A stretch of 64,000 nucleotides of DNA, taken from NCBI GenBank assembly GCA_014155875.1, contig JACEFZ010021378.1, positions 62,001-126,000 of the forward strand, given 5' to 3'. A program made the translations under genes and the position numbers. Source of the DNA: Cepaea nemoralis. Taxonomy: Eukaryota > Mollusca > Gastropoda > Stylommatophora > Helicidae. Positions 20,446-34,805 of the stretch are shown piece by piece. The notes below the pieces were generated by a model, which did not search any database, was not told the DNA's origin, and saw only the letters and a list, made by a program, of their open reading frames with translations. Within the stretch, counting starts at the first letter, position 1. Each line of letters begins with the position of its first letter.

Positions 20446-21053
20446 TCTGCCGTAATGAAGACTTGACCTCAGCCATGTGATATGTCAGGTATCATAGGTA
20501 AAGGTGATGTAAATACGCACAATGTTATCACCTACGTATAATATTATTCTGGGTTAATGAGACACAAGCCACAAAATGGTACTTTCTTTTTGCCACATAC
20601 ACAGTTGATTCCTGGCGTACACTCGAGTCTGCCGGGAGGTTGTCCAGGTAAAAGCATTAAGGTGGCTATGCAATGCAAAAGCAAGAATGTGTATTTAATC
20701 TTTGATAGTGATATACTCTTTGCGTTCCGGTGAATAGCACCCGTCTCCTCTGATGTAGCAGGCAGTGGATATAAACAGCACAGGCATGTGCCTATGTCAC
20801 GAATCTTATGCAACATCTGGAACACTGATGTTTAACGGGACTGTATTTCACCAAATGATACATTACACCACAAGGGAAAACAAGAGACATTATTATTGGT
20901 GTGTATACTTTTTCAGCCTGTTAAACGAGTGATATAATTTGAAACAAATCCGTATTATTTTCTTGCAGGCCAGCATATATTATTTTTGAAGTTGCAAAAA
21001 GTATTTAAAATATAAGTTTCCATTTCTTTTAAATTCGACAGTAAGATTTCTCA
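20446..21053. other. No gene recognised
   Basis: AT-rich spacer. The 93-codon minus-strand frame at 20544-20825 has no recognisable motif and no repeat relative in this window. Confidence 0.4.
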
Positions 21054-21180
21054 CTTAACGGTTAATATAAAACAAGCAGATTATTGGTTATACAAATAAA
21101 ATGTTATATATCAAGTCTAGTAGCCTTTCAATTGTATCCTAAGTGTCTTATGTATGTCTAAACATATTTGACTAGCACAT
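21054..21180 (+). repeat. Second copy of the hAT-like element's interior
   Basis: About 125 bp here (ACAAGCAGATTATTGGTTAT..ACATATTTGACTAGCAC) match 19808-19932 with few differences, in the same orientation. Only the interior is shared; neither TIR is present here. The match stops exactly where a family P palindrome begins (21174). Confidence 0.75.
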
Positions 21181-21244
21181 ACATATGTGCCTGATGGTAA
21201 TGGGAACATTATTCATATTGCGTGATAGAAGTGGATCCTAAATT

Positions 21245-21475
21245 CACGTTTGAAGGCGAAAATACAAGAGGAAAGCAGAGAAGTCAATATCTGGAACAGT
21301 TGAATGGTCGAGAAACAAACACAAAGCTGGTCCATGACTCTGGTGATTGTATGAGATGGTGAAACAGGAAGCCCACGTTGATTGGCATGGAATGTTTATT
21401 ATCCTGAGGACACCATGGTAGTGATCACCACCCCAGCAGCATAGTAGTGGTGGGGGAAGGCAGATGCAGGAATTA
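21245..21475 (+). pseudogene. LINE-C 3' end fused to family P
   Basis: Plus-strand LINE-C C-terminal codons (HDSGD-type segment near 21330) with stops, followed at 21410 by GAGGACACCATGG, the junction sequence that also follows LINE-C at 28.5, 30.8 and 37.3 kb. This fragment is therefore probably carried by family P and is not an independent insertion. Confidence 0.6.
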
Positions 21476-22485
21476 CAAGTGCAAAGTATAGACTTGAAAT
21501 AATGTGCAGTAAATTTCACTAGTCACCTCTGGTATTGTGTGTACTACCTGATTTCCTCATTGCGTTATGAATATTGCAACTCGTTTCGATCATTGTAATG
21601 CTTCATAGGCAAAAAATGTAGAAATATGTATAATGGGAATCGTGGTGTCAAGGGACATAAATAAAAATGATGTTTCAATCCGCAGGGGAGACAAGAAACA
21701 TATTGTACTGAAATATAAATAACAACGTGTGTAATTCAAATAATTAACAAGAATATAGTACAGTATAACAAATAAGAAAAGTGCAAATTCTTATGAACAA
21801 GGACTAACAAAATTAATTCAAGCAATTACAATATTGTATTTTTCCGATATGTGACCACATGTGGCAGATAATATCTCAAAGGAAATGCTGACTACCGATG
21901 GTACAATATATATAATAAATATCCGATTCTTTACATCTATGTTTGAGACTTGTATTTAATATTGTTTGGCTGGCACATATGCATGTGTCTCATAATCATA
22001 TCAATCTTGGTTGTAGAGATATGTAATGGGGAGAAGCACGTATGCTATTGATGACCATCTTTGAAACACACATGAATTAGTGCAGTCCCTGATGTTTGCC
22101 TTAACGCTGCAGTTATGTCATCCTAGAAATGATAAGCCGACGTTTGAGGTGTTCAGCTGCAATGACTCTCAGTCGCCAAACATGTAACATGTTTTACTTT
22201 AATTGTCTTTCTAATACGGGAATTTGGTGACAACACGCATTCTTGTTTTACCCCTTACTTGGTCCGTTCATGACTGCCCAGTGTATGTTGTGTATGGAGG
22301 CTTAGAGAAACAGTCGCCTACGATGACAACTGTGTATGTAATGTATGCTAGTAATGCATTGTTGTTAAAGCCAAAAACAAACACAAAATATGAAAAAAGT
22401 CCTGTATCAGGAAGCTGTTGTAGGTATGTGAATAAACAGGATCATCACATGATGTAGGTCTGAGTGCACGAAATATTAGGTGAGC

Positions 22486-22612
22486 ATCATCAGCATCATC
22501 AGGTGTCCTGCCACCTGCCGAAGCCGTTCATGTCTCTCCACAGATAAGGGTCCGTGGTGTTCTGTATCAACTATGCTGATGATATTCCTTTATGCCACCA
22601 CTGTCACAGTGC
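22486..22612 (-). pseudogene. LINE-B-type 3' end inside family P
   Basis: GCATCATCAGGTGTCCTGCC..GCCGTTCATG and CTGATGATATTCC match the reverse complement of the LINE-B C-terminus (compare 9950-10060). The same fragment sits at the same place in the copy at 55900-55990, so it is part of the family P unit. Confidence 0.65.
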
Positions 22613-22914
22613 AGTTAAATGATACCAAGGACCACTACGTGAAGAGAAGCAGGTCTTGAATGGCACACACTGAAGGCACACACCGCCAGGTATATGGAGA
22701 AGGCAGGATACCTCGTGGAGAGCTATGGTTAATGGTGGTTTGAATGAAGTATTCCATAGAGATAGTTACATTGAGCCCAGGGTGTCAAGAATGGACACCG
22801 GGTGTGACAGCAGTGTCAATGTAGAGAAAACTACTCACAGCATAACGATGTAGTCATGTACATTGATGGATTAGAGTGAGCAGAAAAGTGAGAATGTGGG
22901 GAGGGGAGTTGTAT

Positions 22915-22915
<1 letters not shown>

Positions 22916-22957
<42 letters not shown>

Positions 22958-23030
22958 TGTGCGTGTGTGTGTGTCTGTGTGTGTATGTATGTGCATGTGT
23001 GTGTATGTGTGTGTGTGTACGTGTGTGCAA
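22916..23030. repeat. Interrupted (GT)n microsatellite
   Basis: GT-rich run with GAGT, GCGT, CTGT, ATGT and ACGT interruptions; the same position in the sister copy (56303-56406) is also GT-rich. Confidence 0.9.
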
Positions 23031-23879
23031 TGGTAAGAGGCAATGTTTAACATAAAGTAAACCTTACCACATGCCATATCGTCTTAACTTCTTTGAAGGT
23101 ATCTTTATTAATCATTCTGTCCGTCCACGATGTTTTCTCATATAAAACCAATTCCTCGCAGTTTCACGCCAATTCAGTTCGTGTCTTCTAATTGTCTATG
23201 ATTCACCTTCGCACACACTGATTAGCTCAATACAGCTCTCATAATCCCTTTTCCATTCAGTTGCTTGACCATATTTCTCATCTGACTAATCCTTGACTTT
23301 ACTTCGGCAATCCCACATGTGCCGAAGTCTCTGGCGAAGAGGTAGCGAACGCGACTCACAATCCCACATACCGCAATCGAAATCAGCTGCAGAAGATTTC
23401 TAAGCAGACAGTCTGTGTTGAATTGTGTAAGCGTCGGTGGTTCAGAAAAGAATGACAAACTACTAAACGTAAACTTGTCTAGTAAATCAGAAACATTGAA
23501 ACATTATGTGATCGATTGCGTTGTTCTGTAAACGAAATGCAACTAACTTTAAACATACATTTATATAGTTATAGCTCTTAAAACTAATTTATTACATTGA
23601 CTTCTTTTACATTGTTTCCATTCACTTGATAATCATTGAAACGGGTAGTTTATGGAGCTGTCTATGGTCTCAAGTGTCGTCACTCCGGTAGAAAGAAGAT
23701 TGCTTTATAGAGACAATAGCTATGAACACCGAGCAGTATCCTCATTGCAAAGAAAGAAAACAATGGCTAACTACCCTTTTATCAGATGTCTAGCACAGCA
23801 GGTCTGTGTTAAACGACGTCAAGTGAAAGTCAAGTCATTTAATCAAGAGATGTAAATAGAATGGTCATTTCTTCATTTT

Positions 23880-24903
<1,024 letters not shown>

Positions 24904-25310
24904 AGAACTGACACACGCTTTATACTTTATAGTGTAACTGGATCTTATGCCGCCTAGCACATGCTCATCTGGCCTTGTCTCTTCACAACTCGAAGTGCTT
25001 GCATCGCTTGATTATAAGCTGTTGTCTGTATTTTAATGATGTGCATTCCCTATGCAGTACGATTTTCCTTGTGGTCTTAGCCTTCTTTCTAAACACAGGC
25101 CTACACTGGCCACCTTAACCGCTCTGTTTTCTGTCTTAACACCTTTTACCATGTGCAGAGAGTTAGGCTTTTCCTGCTTGACACTGGGTTATATTCCGAT
25201 GTAACTGTCTGGATCCTGATGAAATACAATTTGTCAAGATGAAGACAACGAGCCAGAAGGAAAAGAAAAAGAGTAAAACCACGGCGTGACCAAACCCTCA
25301 AATAACCCTA
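24904..25310. other. No gene recognised
   Basis: Spacer between the GT array and a LINE-B fragment; no motif in any frame. Confidence 0.4.
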
Positions 25311-25314
25311 TATC

Positions 25315-26165
25315 GCACCAATGCAAGTGGCACATGATCACTATTACAGTCAGCACCCGGCATTGTCTCAACATAAAATAACGCATTGCTAAACTGTTTA
25401 TCACTAAGCATGAAGTAAATTTGATTGCATATTGTCTTATCAGGGTTTTTCCGTGTGTAAAGTCGTCTTTTATGGCGTTAATACCAGGTGTTTCCAATGA
25501 TCATATCATTGATAATTGACAATTCTATTAGTTTCTCTACTCTTTAATTCTGGTGTCCCTAAACCAAAATTCTCCACTACATCCTCCATTTTGTCCTTAC
25601 CTACTTTTGCATTAACATCACCTAGTGCTTTTTTATTTCTTGTGATCTAATTTTAGACATCGTCATTTCTACTCCATCGTTAATAGCGCTGTATTACTTC
25701 AACACTACTGCTTGTTGTTGGTGCGTATACTTGTGCAGTATCTCTATTGATGATGCCTTTCATTTTTACCATAATAACTCTATATAAAATGCGCCAGCTA
25801 CCATCAATTGACTCAGCTGTTATTTTATCAAATATTAGTCCTACTCCTTATTCGTGTGTATCACCTCCAGAATAAATTACTGTGTGTTTGTCAGTTATAA
25901 TTTTGCCCTTCCTTCCCATGGCATCTCACGTATGCCTAGGATATTCAATGCACTGCTTTTCATTTCACGCTATGACATTGTTCAAAGCTCATTTAAGGTT
26001 CAAACATTCCAAGTACCTATGTTAAATTTATTTAGTTTAGTTATAGTTTTACCGTTAGTAGCTGGATGACAGCCTGGTGTCACCTATGGCTCATGAATGT
26101 TCCTACCGGACGTGAATGTCCTTTAACGTCTTTCAATGAGTCTTAATTGTGTTTTGTCATGAAGC
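25315..26165 (-). pseudogene. LINE-B endonuclease fragment (degraded)
   Basis: Follows the LINE-B endonuclease (12060-12925) base by base on the minus strand: reverse complements of the SDH region near 25330, of the GDFN region near 25610, of VYAPT near 25715 and of the WNVRTL region near 26000, with many substitutions and indels. The 5' part reaches the leader (CCTACCGGACGTGAATGTCC). It lacks the RT, so it is an internal fragment. Confidence 0.75.
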
Positions 26166-27450
26166 CGTATATTTAGGCTATCAGTTACCAGTATATCAAA
26201 ACAAGCCATGAAAAGGGTTGTCACCAATGAGAGTCATGGCGACTGCCAATATCGAGCAAAGGCTGCTAATACTTCTGTTCCAAAGACGTGTGCTTTCACG
26301 CATCGAGTATGCCCTGGCCATCCTCACTGTCAGCCCTACACAGATTGGAAGACTTGAAAAGGTACAAAACGAAGCCATGCGCATCATTTTGGGCTGCACG
26401 AGAGACACCAGCTGTGTAGCAATGAGATACCTCCTTGACTTCCCGACAATGGAACACAGGATCAAGATCAGGGGAGCTCATGCATACTTAAAAATAAATG
26501 CAGATGACCAGCACTCTCTGCATGACACTATATTCAGAGAAAAGGGTGACAGGCTAAAGAGGGGCAAGTCATGGATGGGTCGGGCGGAAGATGTCGTCAG
26601 ACAGGTCTGCAGTCTTACCAGTATCAACCCCGGCAAGGAATGGGTGCCGGTGCCTCCAGCTTTTAAGTGCACTTTCTCCTCCATTATCACACTCGACAGA
26701 CGGTGCAGAGAGCAGAACCCCGCCGCTGTCAATGCTGAGGTTAACGCGCTCATCTATGAACACTCAGATAGCCCCGAAGTGCTCATCTATACAGATGGAT
26801 CTGTTATAAAGCAGCAGAGAAGTGCGCTGGCATTTACAGCCCGTTCAGCGGGACAAACCGTTCAAGAATCCAGCGGTGCCCACTCTATGACCACGAGCAG
26901 CATGACGATGGAGGTGATGGCAGTTACACAGGCTTTCATATGGCTGGAATCACAGCATTATACCAACGTGTGTGTACTAAGTGACTCAATGAGCATGATT
27001 CAGAAGGTCGAAGCTGGATCTGTACGTAGACAGTGGACTGAGTCGCTGCGGAAGTCTGTTGTTCGTAAAGTCACCTTCATCTTCGTCCCGGGACATGCGG
27101 GAGTCGAGGGAAATGAACGAGCTAATAACTGGCTGGCTCTACACCCCCTGTAGATGGCCAGCCAATGGATCGTGCCGATGTTATTAACGTCCTTAAAGAT
27201 ATGGCGAGAACAGAGGACTTTGACGTCAGTGATTCCACATCGCTGTCCAGGATGAAAGACTTGGGAGTAAGAATTCGGCACAGCCAGACGCGAGAGGTAC
27301 ATCGGGAAAACAAAGCACCTTGTCAACCAACACAGAACTGGCACTATTAGCCACCGGACGCTGATGCATATGCTGGGGGGGGGGGGAGGATCTGAGCACC
27401 TATGGACATGTCCGGAGTGCAATGAAGATACCCCAACTGATAACTGATAA
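26166..27450 (+). pseudogene. LINE-R: RT C-terminus plus RNase H (311-codon frame)
   Basis: The frame at 26218-27153 contains RT-tail residues (RLLILLFQRRVLSRIEYALAIL, residues 14-35; QNEAMRIILG near 50) and an RNase H domain: YTDGS at 191-195, Glu in MTMEV at 232, LSDS with Asp at 256, and PGHAGVEGNERAN at 291-303. The last catalytic Asp, normally in an AD-x-LA motif, is replaced by NN at 303-304. After a stop at 27151 the remaining ORF reads to HLWTCPECNEDTP, a Cys-rich end, and the element ends in a GATAACT tail at 27440. 5'-truncated. Confidence 0.75.
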
Positions 27451-27639
27451 CTGAAGCTTTGGTGTACAGACCAAATGGAACTTAGGGAAGAGGCCAACCA
27501 TGTAAACGATGGAGAGATGGAACAAAATCTTTATGTTGAGTGGACCAAGTAAGTCGGTTTGTAAGTCAGCCTACTGCTGAGAGATTGATGAGACTAAGCA
27601 AGGGGTAAGACACAGATGTGTTGGGTCACCTACTTCTTG

Positions 27640-28560
27640 CATTAGAAAGAATATTACAGTAATACATGTTAAATGTTTGGTGACTGAGGTTCATTGCAGC
27701 TGAACACGTCAAACGGCGGCTTGTCTTTACTTAGGATCAAACATAACTGCAGCGTTAAGGCAACCATCAGCGACTGTCGTAATCCACGCGTGAGGCAAAG
27801 ATGAACATCGATACCATGTTTCTTCGTGCCTATAATACATCTGCACAGCCATATATTGTATCATTATCGAGAACATAAACATGTGCCAGCCAAGAATATA
27901 AAACGGAACAACTGAAGAAACATACACGCAGACAGCTATTGCAATACATATATTATCCCGTTGGAAGACTGCACTTTGTATGATATATTATCTTGCAATA
28001 CATATATTATCCCGTAGGAAGACTGCACTTTGTATGATATATTATCTTCATCGTGAGGTCATATATTGGAAATACTAAGACGTTGCAATTACCTAAATTT
28101 ACTTTAGTAGCTTTTGATCACAAGAGGAAACTCCTTTCTTAAAGCATCATGATATTATTTCCTCAAATAAACAATTTGCATACACATCCTTCAGGTAAAC
28201 TCAAGTAAATTATTTATATTTGTCTCCATTGTTATTTAAAAACACAATTTTTATTTATGTCCCTTGATACTATGATTTCATATCATACAGATTTCTATTC
28301 TTTTACCCATGAAACATTGCAATGATCGAAATATTCATAAAGCAGTGAGGAACGCGGGTAGAGCACATAATACCGGAGCTGAATAGTGAAAATCACTGCA
28401 TATTATTTTAAATCTGTACTTTTTGTGTGTTTTTCCTGCGTTGCCATTCTCCATCAATAAACTGCAGGGGCTGCAGTCAGTGTCACGGTGTCTCATGATC
28501 ATCATCACGATCAGATGCCCTGCCGATACACGTAGGCGGTGATGTTTGATCATCTCATAC
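27640..28560 (-). repeat. Family P repeat, inverted copy
   Basis: Read on the minus strand: LINE-C 3' junction near 28500, AATGTGCAGT-like bases, the degenerate palindrome at 27872-27888, then a KWITxVADGCLNAAVMFD coding-like segment near 27740-27795 and GTTTGGTGAC-type bases. It lacks the right half of the unit. Bases 27951-28010 contain a ~50-bp tandem duplication (GCAATACATATATTATCCCG). Confidence 0.65.
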
Positions 28561-29300
28561 TACTAGTTGCGTTGAAAGGTTGGTTGATGGTTGAGTGACA
28601 TCTAGGATATAGAGGTTAGCCGTGGATGTCAAATAAGCGGCCGTGAACCAGAACAGCTGATGGTCATTGCGAGGGCGAAAATTAGTTTATAGAGCAGATA
28701 ACTGAATAACAATAACAATAACTAAACTCTCTGTGATATGACCATAATTAGGAGGTGAGAGTGAACATAAACACCACCTTAGACACAACCGCTGGAAGTC
28801 AAATGAAGCACGCACACTACTGATTCGATGATTCCACTCATAATTGCAGGCAAATGCGTTCATGGATGCTTCATAATAGCAGCCTCAGCCAGTAGAACAA
28901 TCATTTTCTCCAGGTTATTTCAGATCATCGTTTAGTAGTTTGCCATTTATGTCAGGATGAAAATGGCGAAGCTGTGTTCCTACCGGATATTCTCCCTACG
29001 GAATAACATGTTTCGGGGACCCCATTTTACAGTTGAGCCTCCAATAAACGTAACAGCAGCAGGTAGGCTATCCTCGACATCACACACTCGCGCACATAGA
29101 AACACTCACAGCTATTACCTGTATTATAAGCTCGCTGTCTTAACAACAACAACAACAAAAACTTAGCCCGCCCCATCAACCCCAGGCATTTTTACCGCCA
29201 AATTGGAACCCTAAGTTGTCGCTGTCTTTCTATGTCTCAACAATAAGTTGAGGCTGCTGCCTCTTTAACCAAGAAAATGACTACACGTGGGTAGTGGAGG
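28561..29300. other. No gene recognised
   Basis: No motif in any frame. A short stretch (29090-29130, CTATTACCTGTATTATAAGCTCG) resembles 49081-49110 and so belongs to some dispersed repeat. Confidence 0.4.
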
Positions 29301-29317
29301 TGTGATTGTGTACGGCG

Positions 29318-29765
29318 CCAATAAGAGAGGCGTGAGACAGGGATGTGTAATGTTTCCAGAACTATTTTTTCCCTATATAGTGAAAATATGTTCCGAAATG
29401 TAGAAGATATAAATTGAATCATCATTGGAGGACGAAACATCAATAACATTATATATTGAGATAATACAGTACTGATTGCAGACAATGAGCAGGATCTGCA
29501 ACAATTAGTTGATGCGGTTGTTGTACAAAGTGAACAACTGGGGTTAGAATTAAATTGTTAAAAGACACAGATTATGGTCGTCACTAGGAAGAAAGAAGTA
29601 CCACAATGTAATATACAAGTAAATGGGAATATTCTACAACAAGTGAATCGGTACAATTATCTCGGAACAGTCATCATGCAACGAGTTAGGAAGAAAATAC
29701 CAACCCGAAATAGGAGAAGAACAATGTGGGTTTGTAGAAGGCAAGAGTACAGCATGGTAGCCCCT
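29318..29765 (+). pseudogene. LINE-C RT fragment, segments out of order
   Basis: Bases 29320-29675 run in the normal order from GVRQGCVM through the LADNEQDLQQL region (motif C vicinity) to KTQIMVVTRK and YNYLGTV. Then 29700-29765 encodes an EIGEEQCGFVEGKST-like segment, which in intact copies lies before motif A, far upstream. So the fragment is rearranged. Several stops. Confidence 0.65.
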
Positions 29766-30029
29766 GATGCAATAATGTGTAGTTCAGAGTTCCAAGAACC
29801 CCACGAAGAAAAAAACTTGTCGTGTGTATAGGGCAGTTGCAATCTAGTTCACGAACTAGCTGTAGACGTACACCATATCCAAAACTGTATGCATCAAAAC
29901 ATCGTGATTACCTCTATTGTATGCTCACTCTACATACAACGTTTGCGACCACCGGCGGCCTTTTCTCTAAGACTTCATGCATACCATACAGTGGACATTG
30001 ATGAATAGATCAAGTAAGGTGTAAGATAA

Positions 30030-30850
30030 GCATGTGTTGTACACCAAATTATCGTATTAGAAAGAATATTAAGGTAAAACATGTTACATGTTTGGCGACT
30101 GAGAATTATTGCAGCAGAACACCTCAATCGACGGGTTGTCTTTGCTTGTATCAAACATAACTGAAGCGTTAAAGCAAACATCAACGACAGCGGTAATCCA
30201 CTTGTTTATCAAAGACGAACATCGACACCATTCTCTTCTTCGTACCATTAACAAATCTCTACGACCATGTTTGATATATTTATCAGGCACATGCATATGT
30301 GCCCAGCCAAAAATAAAGTGTGCTTTTTTACAGAACTGTGGCATTGAAGGAATATGGTACAGCATTTATTATGACTGATTAGACCGCACTTTGTTTGAGA
30401 TATTATCCACTAATGAGTTCACATACTAATAATCCAAGACATTACAATCACTTAATCGTATTTTAGTAGCTGGTCATTTTCAGAGAAATACATTGAAATA
30501 GAAAATGTGCTATACTTTCTTCTCTCTACTATTTGCTTTACACAAATTTACTTAAATTATACTCCAATATATTATGTGGCTTGTTTCCCTTACCTAAATC
30601 ATCGGTTCTAGTTATTTCCCTTGACGATATTAATTATATTATGCCTATTTCTAAATATTTACCAATGAAACAGTACATTGATCAACACGAGTTGCAATAT
30701 TTATAACGCAATGCGGAAAACGGAAAAGAATACCAGAGGCGATTAGTGAAAATTATTGCACATTATTTCAAGTCTGTATTGTGTGTTTGTGTTTCATGCG
30801 TCTACTTCTCTTCGTCAATATGCTGCAGGGATGGGATCAGTGCCAAGGTG
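30030..30850 (-). repeat. Family P repeat, inverted copy 2
   Basis: Minus-strand order: junction with LINE-C (30840), CATGAAACAC, AATGTGCAATAATTTTCACTA, ATTGCGTTATAAATATTGCA, the palindrome GGCACATGCATATGTGCC (30286-30303), a KWITAVVDVCFNASVMFD segment near 30140-30200, and CGCCAAACATGTAACATG at about 30080. No right half. Confidence 0.7.
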
Positions 30851-31420
30851 TTTCAGAATCATCATCATGATCAGATGCCATGCCGATAAACGTGGGCGGT
30901 CAAGTTTGGCCATCTCACACCATCACCAGAGTCATGGATCAGCTTTGTGTTTTTGTCTCGATTATACCATGTGGCCAAGCCATACGGGTATTTACCTCTC
31001 TGCCTTCCCTTTGTTCTTTTCCAATCAAACTTGCCAATTGTCACCATTTTATCTAGTTCACTCCTTCTCATAACGTGCCCAAAACTATTGACTGCGACGT
31101 CTAATTTCCGTAATCAGTTTACAGTTTTTAGGTGTTTATTGTAGGGCCTGCTAAATGATTCTCATGTCTTCCTTTAGTATTCTTTACATTTTGCCCAGAA
31201 GCCATATTTCCACTACCTGAAGATTTATTTTTTTCAACGTGTCTACTCATTGTACACGTTTCACAGCCAGACAAAAGTGGAGGTTATATGTAGCACTTCA
31301 ACAATCTTGTTCTCGTCACACTTGACATCTTTCTGTTGGTCAGTATGTTTTCCATCTTGCAAAATTCTACCTTTGGCAAAGCGATTCTTGTTCTAATCTC
31401 TTCAGGGCACATTTCATGCT
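30851..31420 (-). pseudogene. LINE-C RT C-terminal fragment
   Basis: The minus strand has RRSELDKMVTIGKFDW and GREVNTRM-like codons, WHG-type residues and a CARLSA-like end, matching the 39.3-39.8 kb copy with indels. It is contiguous with the family P copy at 30850 by the same junction as three other copies, so it is probably a passenger. Confidence 0.6.
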
Positions 31421-31850
31421 GGTGTCCTGCATGCGTCAGTTTAGATTTTAACGTTTGCTTTCAGAAAGCAAAGGCAAACTCTTTGAGCTCAGCAGTGCGG
31501 TCACTAAACTTATGTTATTTCAGTGCTATGTTTTCACTGATGTAAATAAAGACATACTTTTACCTATACTGTCATTTATTGACACTGTTCTATTCAATAC
31601 AAAGCTATATATCTGCACAGGAATAGTTCCTCATATACAATTTAGATCCTGCTGTGCGGCCAATGGTACCGTTAAATATCAGTCGCATGGTTACCGACAA
31701 TGCTGACATAACTAGGCCGCCGTCTAATTTAATCTTCTGTCAGGTCATCTCATGATAGCATTTGCCAGTTCAGTGTCCGTAGAATCCAAATATCCTGGTG
31801 TCAGGGCCCAGCCTTGGTGAACAGACCTGAGCAACGATTCTAAAAAAAAA
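31421..31850. other. No gene recognised
   Basis: Short overlapping frames (83 codons or fewer) without motif. Confidence 0.35.
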
Positions 31851-31854
31851 AAAT

Positions 31855-32085
31855 TGTTTCTGGTATCCCTAGCTGGTTTATGTCTCATGTCCATTGTCTC
31901 TAGAATCACTAGCTGCTTCATGTTTGATCTTCATTGTCTCTGGAATAATTACTGCTTCAAGTCTGATCTTCATTGTCTCTGGAATAATTACTGCTTCAAG
32001 TCTGATCTTCATTGTCTCTGGAATAATTACTGCTTCAAGTCTGATCTTCATTGTCTCTTATATTGCTAGCTGCTTCTAGTGTAAT
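31855..32085. repeat. 39-bp minisatellite, about 5.5 copies
   Basis: GATCTTCATTGTCTCTGG starts at 31926, 31965, 32004 and 32043 (39-bp steps), with more diverged units on both sides. Being 13 codons long, the unit keeps two frames open (61 and 71 codons), which are not taken as genes. Confidence 0.9.
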
Positions 32086-32112
32086 ATTGTAAGTACACAT
32101 TGGCATTTTGTA

Positions 32113-32132
32113 TGTGTATGTGTGTGTGCGCA

Positions 32133-32171
<39 letters not shown>

Positions 32172-32172
32172 C
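32113..32172. repeat. (GT)n microsatellite
   Basis: GT-rich run with GCAT and TTT interruptions, ending TCTGTCTGTC. Confidence 0.9.
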
Positions 32173-32659
32173 TGTCTGTCTTTGTTATCTCTAATTATTT
32201 TATTTCGTTGTTGAGATAAAGGAGATGAAGTGAAATTAAAACACGCTCTTATCTTAGATAACAATTTGCTCGTTTCTGTTTGCATCATGTTTCTCTTTGT
32301 CAAAAGTGTTGTTATAATCTATCAAATACAAGCCAGCAAAAGTTAGAGCACAATACGAGTGTGAAGATAACATCAAGAGATGAGCGAACATCAATTTGAC
32401 AGCACGTACAGTCATAGTGAGGGACAGGCAGTGTTGGGGATCCACTGCACATTGATTACATTCAATTGTTCCCACATCTTTAATGTTTCTTCAAGTTATT
32501 CTGATTTTCTTTAGTATTATTCTTAGTGTTAAAAATATCTGGAACAAGGAATACCACATGTCAGCTTACAAAATACCTCAAATTAATTGTAAACAAACTT
32601 TGAAATTAAATAATAACAATGCGTTTACTTACAGTGCGCGTTTCCTTATCAATTGTGTG

Positions 32660-33870
<1,211 letters not shown>

Positions 33871-34040
33871 AATATCAGAATTGTATGCAACAGGCATGCT
33901 CAAACAAAGCTTAATCCGCCATTACCCCTACGCAGTTCAACTTCAAGGAGAAATTATAATTGGCGTCCATCACCAGCTCAGAATGATAATTCTGGGTTTA
34001 TCCTCACATGTTTATTAATCCGAAAGTGATTGTTGCCCAT

Positions 34041-34805
34041 ATTGGGGTAATGTAGGATATGATTGATTGATTGACTGATTGATTGATTGATTGATTGATT
34101 GATTTAGGAACCGACATCACAGAATTCGGGACATTCCCATAAGCGCTCCGTCCCCATCCTCAGCAGCCAGCGAGGAGTTCCAACACTAATAGTTCCAGTA
34201 GCAATCTGATTATATGTCCGTCTCTCCTTTCCTCTGAGCGTCGAGCGTCGGCCAGATCCCCTCGTCACACCTCGCTACCTCATTCTTACCAGGACTATGG
34301 TGATCCATTTGCTCATCCGAGGTGTACACGTGCTCCCACAAGGCCGCAACCATGGCTGTCTTGTCATGCATCAATACTCCACCAAGTTTTGCGAGCCAGC
34401 CAATCTGTCAGCCTGTTCATTCCCCAGCAAACTGGCATGCCCCAGAGAAAAATAACTTCAGGTGATCCTTGCAACTCGTGACCTCCGAAGCGAAGCAAGC
34501 CACTCAGCACGAAGCCTGTCTGTCCTCACCCTACTCATCATGCTTTCTAAGTCAGTTACAATCACAATGTGTGTATGTATCGTTTTCTCTATCCAGCGGA
34601 AAGCTGCACTGACCGCCTCCACCTCCATTCTTAAGCTAGATGTTGTGTCATCATACGCCAATCTCTCCTGCACCAAACGTCGACCATTAGCTTTTGCTAA
34701 AAATCCCCAGGCACATCTCCCACCTCTCAACAACGAACCATTCGTGTAGATAATCACATCACCCGGGCGAGAATTATCCTGAATTAGTTGCTAAATTTCC
34801 ACTTC
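34041..34805 (-). pseudogene. LINE-R: RNase H and complete 3' end
   Basis: The minus-strand frame 34458-34757 contains MIIYTNGSLLRGG (Asp of the first RNase H motif changed to Asn), SLRMEVEAVSAAFRWIE (Glu kept), and VIVTDLESMM (Asp kept). After a frame change come QADRLAG and a 3' UTR with GCGCTTATGGGAATGTCCCG (34114-34133) ending in about eleven CAAT units (plus strand GATT, 34056-34104). 5'-truncated in the RNase H region. Confidence 0.75.
34056..34104. repeat. (GATT)n tail of LINE-R
   Basis: About twelve GATT units, one variant (GACT). It is the 3' simple-repeat tail of the minus-strand LINE-R copy. Confidence 0.9.

Larger units (their letters stand above)
21476..23600 (+). repeat. Family P repeat, long copy 1
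   Basis: Aligns by eye with 51960-57480 (which has extra insertions) along its full length: GTGCAGTAAATTTCACTAG, ATTGCGTTATGAATATTGCA, GACAAGAAACATA, the palindrome at 21972, CGCCAAACATGTAACATG, GGTGACAACACGCATTCTTG, ACAGTCGCCTA, CACATGATGTAGGTCTGAG, a LINE-B 3' fragment, GCCAGGTATATGGAG, a GT array, CTTCTTTGAAGGTATC, and AAACTACTAAACGTAAA. No protein domain. It looks like a ~2.1-kb non-autonomous or chimeric element. Confidence 0.7.

Noticed and set aside
19671..21180. Short LTR retrotransposon (125-bp direct repeats 1.2 kb apart)
   Set aside because: The repeats lack TG/CA ends, a primer-binding site and a polypurine tract, and the first lies wholly inside a hAT-like MITE.
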